This document shows, in pieces, positions 1 to 6,600 of a DNA stretch of 7,281 nucleotides. The position numbers were made by a program, and so were the translations under genes. The notes beneath the pieces were generated by a model. The model made no database searches, was not told where the DNA came from, and worked only from the letters and a program-made list of their open reading frames with translations. The first letter of the stretch is position 1; the number at the start of each line of letters is the position of its first letter. Source of the stretch: an uncultured Verrucomicrobiales bacterium (GTDB lineage Bacteria > Verrucomicrobiota > Verrucomicrobiae > Limisphaerales > CANJSG01); assembly GCA_946480965.1 (NCBI GenBank), contig CAMLMI010000236.1, positions 1-7,281 of the forward strand. Direction: 5' to 3'.

Positions 1-488
1 CCCAGCAGGCCATCGCATCCATGCCCGGGCCGTTCGCGTCCGTGCTCCAGTTCGTCTTCGGCTTCTCCACCGACGAAACGGTCGAACTCGGCGGCTTCCT
101 CGATTCCGCCACGGTCACGCTGCGCGATGTGAACGGTGAATTCTCGGCGGTGATCGGCACCCTGGACCGCTCGGGCAGCTACTGGGCTCCGTTCAATCCC
201 GGCGGCCTCACCCTCGAACCCTCGTCCATTGTCCGCGAGGAAACGGCCTTCCCCGATCTCGACCCGCTCCACGACTACCTCAAGGCCTACGAAGTTTCCT
301 TCACCATCCCGGAGGAGATGCGCGGTCTCGACCTCGTGCTGCACTTCGATCTCTTCAACAACCAGAACTCCTCGGGCTCGCTCGGCTGGATCTCCAAGGC
401 CGTCGTCGTGCCCGAGCCCGGCACCGGCCTGCTGGTCTTCGCCGGTATCCTCTTTCTCTTCGGTCTCCGCTGGCGTCAGGAACGCTGA
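1..488 (+). CDS. PEP-CTERM sorting domain-containing protein (5' end missing)
   Basis: This is the C-terminal part of an exported protein carrying a PEP-CTERM sorting signal. The frame is already open at the left edge (first full codon at base 3) and ends at TGA 486-488. An ATG at 21 lies in frame, but no signal peptide follows it, and PEP-CTERM proteins need one, so the true start is most likely upstream. About 135 visible residues form a beta-strand-rich, aromatic and acidic region with no recognisable catalytic motif. It is followed by VPEPGTG (from base 408), a hydrophobic stretch of about 16 residues and the basic tail RWRQER. In characterised systems such tails direct the protein to an exosortase in the inner membrane, which processes it for surface or exopolysaccharide association. 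The specific role is unknown. The next gene starts 32 bases downstream on the same strand. The tail assignment is strong; the function of the body is not assigned. Confidence 0.9.
   Translation, partial: QQAIASMPGPFASVLQFVFGFSTDETVELGGFLDSATVTLRDVNGEFSAVIGTLDRSGSYWAPFNPGGLTLEPSSIVREETAFPDLDPLHDYLKAYEVSFTIPEEMRGLDLVLHFDLFNNQNSSGSLGWISKAVVVPEPGTGLLVFAGILFLFGLRWRQER
408..485 (+). other. PEP-CTERM sorting signal (VPEP, membrane helix, basic tail)
   Basis: The last 26 codons before the stop show all three parts of a PEP-CTERM signal: the VPEP motif, a hydrophobic helix beginning at GTGLLVF and rich in Leu, Phe, Ile and Gly, and a positively charged end (RWRQER). This pattern is the exosortase recognition signal known from many exopolysaccharide-producing Gram-negative bacteria, including Verrucomicrobiota. 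No exosortase gene is visible in the window; it is usually encoded elsewhere in the genome. Confidence 0.92.
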
Positions 489-520
489 TCCGCGCCGACG
501 TCATCCGCTTTCGATCCTCC
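489..520 (+). other. short intergenic gap without a visible promoter, terminator or ribosome binding site
   Basis: The 32 bases between the two genes contain no stem-loop followed by a T run, no convincing -35/-10 pair and no AGGAGG-like sequence ahead of the ATG at 521; the bases just before it read CGATCCTCC. The giant gene is therefore either transcribed together with the PEP-CTERM gene or driven from a promoter inside that gene. Initiation appears not to use a Shine-Dalgarno contact. Confidence 0.55.
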
Positions 521-607
521 ATGAATTCTCGCGTCCTCCGCTTCGGCCCGATCCGCACCTGGCTGGTGTTCGGCCTGTCGCTCGTCCTGGCCGTCCTCGC
601 TCCGGCG
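521..607 (+). other. Sec-type signal peptide of the giant protein
   Basis: The first 29 residues have three Arg in the n-region (R4, R7, R12), a hydrophobic core from about W14 to L26 (WLVFGLSLVLAVL) and an A-P-A motif at 27-29, so cleavage is predicted before A30. There is no twin-arginine pair and no lipobox Cys, which points to general Sec secretion and signal peptidase I rather than Tat export or a lipoprotein. It also fixes the start codon at 521. Confidence 0.88.
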
Positions 608-3600
608 GCGGAAAAAACCTTCCAGCTCGGCGGCGTGCCCGTGGCGCTGCAACCCGTGGAAAGCGGCGTCGAAGTCCGCTACACCGCCATGCGCCTCAAC
701 CGCGCGCTCAACGTCTGGAACGCCGAGGTCACGCTCCACAACGCTTCCGGAGCGACGCTCCCCGGCCCCGTCGTCCTGCATGTGGAAGGCTTCACCGGCA
801 CCACCGGCCCGCAGCAGGCGGACGGCCTCATGGAAGGCGGCGCGTTCTATGATCTCGGCGGATCGATTCTGTCCGGCGCGTTGACCAACGGCCAAGCCAC
901 CTTGCCCCGCACGTTGACGCTCGGTGTCGGCACCGGCTCGCCCAGTCTCGTGACCCGCGTCTATGTCGGCAAAACCAGCACCACCGCCGCCATCGCCACC
1001 GTGCGCACGCTCGATGGCGCGGGCCTGCCTTTGACCGAAGTGGAGATTCTCCAACAAGGCCCTTCCGGCTCGACGACAAACAGGAGCGATTCCGTTTCAG
1101 GCTTCGCCACGCTCGGCGGCCAAAGCGGTGCGCATCTCTGGCGCTTCACCAAGCCGGATCACCTGCCCGTCTGGCGCTGGCAAACCATCGTGTCGAACCT
1201 CGTGGCCGCCGTTCCCGCGCCGCGACTCGCCGCACGCAACACCAACGCCGTTCTGATCACGCCCATCGCGGGCGCCGTTTTGACCAACGCCACCGCCCGG
1301 ATCGTCTTCGCTCCGGGTTCCGTGACGGCGGATGCCACCGCCATCTTCACGCCGCTCGATGGCCAGAATCTGCCCGCGTTCCTTCCGACCGGCTGGAGTC
1401 CGCTGAACGCGTTCTGGTTTGAGGCCAACGCGAGCCTCCAATCGCCCGGCGTGGCCACGCTCCTTCCCGCCGATCGGATCAACCCTGCGGAAAACGCCGC
1501 GCTCGTCCGCTGGAACGAAGCGTCGTTGCGCTGGGACGTTCTGGATACCCAAGCGGGCGCGGGCACGAACGCCTTGGCCTTCGCGCTTCCCGGCAACGGC
1601 GCGTTCACTCTGGTCGTGGCCGACAACGGCGTGACTGCGCCGCCCGCCGCGTTGGTGGGCCAGCCGTTGTTGGCTTCGTCCGCGAGCTTCACCAACTTCG
1701 CCGCTCTCTCCGCGCTCGGCACCGTCACTCCGTCGCTCAATCCCGCCAGCCGCGTCGCCGAGCTCGTCACGGCCCGGGCCGAAGTCGATTTCACCAACGC
1801 CCTCGGTGCCCTGCCCAGCAGCATCTTCCTCCGCACTGAAGTTACCGAACGCTACGAACTGGCCGACGGTTCGTTGCGCATTCCGCCCCGCTACGAAACC
1901 CACGTCGTGGCCTATCGCCGTCCCGGCTCCGCCTCACCCAACACCCTTCGCGCCGTCTTCCCGCTGCGGCCCTTGCAGCTCTTCGGCGGCGACGAATTGT
2001 CGCACGCCAACATCCATGTCGAAGTCCGGCCGCCCGCGCCGTTCAGCGGCGGCGTGCTCGATGCCCAAGGCGGCCAAGTCGCGACCGAGGGCGTCCGCGT
2101 GTTGTCCGGCGTGAGCAATCTGACCGCCCAGCTCGCGGTCGAACTGCGCCGTGCTCCCACCACGAACTTCCACTCGCTCTCCACCAATGTCGTGCTGGCC
2201 TTTGAACTGGCTACCGGTCACTTGCCCGACGGCAAACGTCTGGTCGCGCAGTTCGGGGCGCAGGCCACGAACGGATCCTTCGTCCTCGCCCGCGTGCTGG
2301 ATCGCGACGGGGTCTATGGATTGGAACCGGTGGAACGGTTCGCCAGCGGGACCAACGGAATGTTGGCCAGCGTGGAACCGGTCTCCGATGAACGGCTCTC
2401 CGGCCTGACGAGCGGCGGACAGTATCTGCTCATCCGGATGGCCGGTCCGCAGGGACTCGTGCGCGGCCTCGCCCGCGATGCCCAGAACCAGCCGTTGCCC
2501 GGAGCGGTCGTCCGTGTGACCGGCCAACCGTGGGTTGCCTTGGCCGACGCCTCCGGCCACTACCGCACGCTGGCGCCGCAGGGCGCGGGCGAACTGGTCG
2601 TGACCGACCGCGCCACCGGCGACGCCACACCGCGCGCCATCCAGTTGCCCGACTGGCAGGCCGGTCTCGCGCTCGATCTGGCGGCCACGCCGGTGCGGCC
2701 GTTCGTCACGTCCGTTTCTCCGTTGAACGGCGCGACCAATGTCCCGCTGGTTGCTCCGATCACCGTCGCCTTCAGCGAACCGCTCCAGCTCGGTTCGGCG
2801 TTACCCAACGGCCTCGTGCTCCTCGGGTCCAGCAACCAGCCCGTGCCAGCCACCGTCAGCTTCAACCTGCGCGGCACCGTCGCCACCGTGTTGCCGACCG
2901 ATCCGCTCGCGGCCCAGACCGTCCATACCTTGGTCGTCTCCAACAATCTGGCCGACCTGACCGGCCTGAAACTTTCGGGCGCGAATGTGTTCAGCTTCAC
3001 CACCGCCAGCGACGCCCTGTCGCGCGATCCCGGCGCGCAGCTCGTGATCTACGAGCCGACGAATGGCGTCGTCCGCGTGCGCGGCACCTCGGGCTTCGCC
3101 GAACCGCGCGCCCCGGTTGTGCTGGTCAACGAGACCACGGGCTTCACCACCACGGTGTTGGCCGGGCCCGATGGCGCGTTCGACTCCACCATTCCCGCCG
3201 CCGTGGACGACTTCCTCTCCGCCGTGCTGGTCAATGGCAACGGCACCCGCAACGTCGTGCCCGCCGCGCGCCAGATCTTCGCCGATGGCCGCGTCGGTCT
3301 CTTCAACGCGGGCGGCGCGATCGAAGTGGCGAGCCCCAACGGCCCCATCCAGTTGGTCGTGGAACCCAACGCCATTCCGAACAAGTCGGTCTTCCGCCTC
3401 GACTACGTTTCACCGACCAACCTGCCCGCCCTCGTGACCAACACGCCGCTCGACGGCGGCAAGGTCTTCGGCGGATTGCGCGTGCGGATGGACGGCGACG
3501 ATCTCGCCCAATCGGTCGACGTGGTCTTCCCGGTGAAGCCGGAGGACTTCGGCCTGCCCGCCGGCGCGGACCTGACCAACAACGCCTTCGCGCTCGTCGC

Positions 3601-6600
3601 CGCACGCCAGGTGTTGGACGTCGATGGCCAGACCAAGACGGTCTATGAAGTCATCGACCGGATGCACTACGAGGACGGCAAACTGGTGACCCATTCGCCG
3701 CCGTTCCTCGGGTTGTTGGGCACGGTCAACTTCGGCTACGACCTCATCGTCTATGCCTGCATGCAGGCCACGGGCGGCAACATCTCCGTCTCCGGTCGTG
3801 TCTGGGCGGCGGTGAAGGAAGGCGAAACCATCCTGACCAACACCATGCGCTATGTGCCCGGCGCGACGGTCAGCGTCGTGCCGCCGAACGGCGCGTTGCC
3901 CGGACAGCCCGGACGCCTCCGTCCCGGCACCACGGTCTCCACCGCCACCGGCACCAACGCCGCCTACGCGATCATCGCCCAGGTCTATCAATCCGGCGCA
4001 GCCACCGTGCGGGCCACGCATCCGCGTTTCCCCGGCCAAGCTGCTTCGGCCGTGCTGCCCGTGCTGACGCCGAGCCAGCGAGTCCACATCGGCAACGTGC
4101 TCATGCCGGTGGATCTCATCTTCTCCATCCCGCGCAGCGACTACTTCGATGACACCACCGCCCCGAACCTCGCCTTCGCCCACGCTCCGCAGCTGCCGCA
4201 GCCCGGCCCGACCAACGGCGCCACGCTCCGTGTCGTTGCTTCGGACAATCTCTCGACGCCGGAACTCACGCTGACCGTCGAGCAGGTTCTGCCGCTGGTG
4301 GCCGGCACCAATCTTTCGACCAGCGACATCGTGCTGACCGCGCTGACCAACGAACCCGTCGGCACCTTCGGCATCCGCGAAACCTTCCAGGTCACCAGCC
4401 CCATCGCCGCCCGGGTCATCCTCAAGGGCACGACGCTGGACGCGGCAGGCAACGACCGCTCCAGCTTCTACGCGCTGACCTTTGGCGGCAGCGAACAGAC
4501 CGCGACCAACGCCATTCCGCCGGCTGATCCGAACGACCGCGTCGGTCCGGCGGTGATCGCGTCGTTCCCTAGCCAAGGTTCACGAGCCTTTGCGCCAGGA
4601 CAGTTGATCCGGCTGACGTTCAACGAACCGGTGGACCGCGCCGTGGTGGAAGACGAGTTCAGCCTGCGGCTCTTCCCCGAAGCGGGCCGTCCTTCCGTCA
4701 CCCTGAGCGACGATCAACGCGAGCTGACCGTGGTCTTCGCCGATCTTTCGGGCGACACCGACTACACCCTGACGCTGACCTCCGGCATCAAGGATCTGCT
4801 CGGCAATCGCCTCGACCAGGACGCGACCCAGCCCGGCAACCAGAGCTACACGCTCGGCTTCCGCACCGCCGCCTTGCCCATCGCCACTCTGCCGGGCTTG
4901 AACCAGGGCGGCGGCGGGTTGATTCACGGCCTCTTCGGCTATGTGCTCGAACGCAACGCCGGTCAGAACCGGGGCGCGGTCGGCATCTACGACCTGTCTT
5001 CTCCGGCCCAACCCCGGCGCGTGTCGCAGGTCTTTTTGGGCGGCGGTTATCCCCGCGACCTCGCGATGATCCCGCAATACGCCTACAAGCAGCGGACGAA
5101 CGACGTCGTCGCGTTGACCAACGACCTGCTCGTCGTCGTGGGCGGCAATGTCGGTGTCGGCCAGAGCCAATACCTGCGAGTCTTCAATGTCTCCAATCCG
5201 CTCCAGCCCGAACTGGTCGCAGCCAAAGCGCTGGCGGTGGACGGCTTCACCGTGGTGCCCCGCGCCCAATGGTCCGCGCCGTTGCTCGGCTACGCGGAGT
5301 TCGGCAACGCATCCTCCATCGGCCTGCTCAACCTCCAGGCGGTCATCATCGCCGAGAACCTGACCAACGAGGAATTCCGCCGGATGCCCGAGCTGGGTTT
5401 CGCAGGCGTGGACCTCAACGGCGACGGCGACTACGTGGACGAAGGCGAAGAACTGCCGCTGCCGTCGAACGAAACCGACACGGTCGCGGGCAAGGTGGCG
5501 ACGATCACCGTTCCCGAGACGACCCAGGTCATCGAGGATTTCTCCCTGGCCGATGGCGGCGCCTTCGTCGGCGCGGTCCTGAGCGAGGGGAAACTGTTCG
5601 GCACGAACGGCGCCCCGACCGACGTCGTCGCGCCCGCCGCCTACCGCACGCTGTTCGCCGACGGCGATTTCCTGGAACGCACCGCCGCGTCGGTCGAGTT
5701 CACCAATGCCCGGCCGCGCCGCGTGACCGTGCTCTTCGATCTGCCGTTCCCGGCGCTGGGCGGCATCGAGGTGAAGGATCTGGCGCTGGTGTCGCTGCGG
5801 ATGTTGACCGGACACGAGGACGGTCGCCCGAACCGCGTGGCGGTGATCGATGTGACCATCCCGGCCGATCCTCGGATTGTCGGTGAAATCACGATCCCTG
5901 CTGAAAACGGCGACGGCGTGTTCGCCATCGTCCGCCGCGAAGACGGCAAGCTCCTGGTCGCCACCGACCGCGACGTGCTCCTGCTCGATCCGACCAAGCT
6001 GCTCCAATCTCCATCTGCGACTGGCGCGCTGCATCCCGCCATCGTAGGCGTGTTGCCCGGAGCCGGGGAGACCATGCGCACCTTTGGCGGATTGGCGGCC
6101 GGTCTTCAACTGGCCAGTTCCGGCGGACGCAATGTCGTGGTGCAGTCCGCGCCCGTGCTGGAGTTCGTTTCTTTCCCCGGCGTCGCGCCGTTCCAGCCGC
6201 AACACCTCGCGGCCTCGAACCGCACCGCCGTCGCCGCCTTGATGCAGGAGCTCGTGGCGGAAGACAGCCTGCGTCTTGCCCGGCTCCGGCCGGAAGGCGA
6301 CGCGGTGATTTCCACGCTGACGCCGCCCAGCTCGCTCGCCCACTACTACACCCGCGTCCACGCGCCGGGCTCGGCCGGACCAGTCATCGAGTTGTCGCTG
6401 GAAAGCCTGAACCGGGGCGGAACCGCCTTGAAGAACCGGGGCCTGCTTTTCCCGCCGGTCCGCGCCATGGGCGAAGCCGCGCTCGGCACGCTCGGACAAA
6501 CTCCGCGCAGCTACGAAGCCCCGGTGCGTTCGCTGCGCGCCTGGCGCGTCTCCGACGATCCGACCGATCCAAACTACAACGTCTATCTCTCCCGCCCGTT

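Noticed and set aside
21..23. ATG 21 as the true start of the PEP-CTERM protein
   Set aside because: No signal peptide follows, and the frame is open to the left edge; exported PEP-CTERM proteins need an N-terminal signal, so the start is more likely upstream of the window.
229..852. A 207-codon + strand frame spanning both genes
   Set aside because: Arg/Ser/Pro-rich off-frame translation that overlaps the PEP-CTERM tail and the signal peptide of the giant protein, both of which are well supported in other frames.
2530..3648. A 372-codon + strand frame inside the giant gene
   Set aside because: The translation is dominated by Arg, Pro, Gly and Ala, typical of an off-frame reading of GC-rich coding sequence, and the true frame here encodes clear Big_5 and Ig-like domains.
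476..4576. Other long minus-strand open frames (476-1057, 1097-1903, 1934-2560, 3410-4576)
   Set aside because: They lie in the same mirrored phase, and three of them end exactly at rare TCA codons of the sense gene (1097, 1934, 3410). They show no domains and overlap a strongly supported gene.
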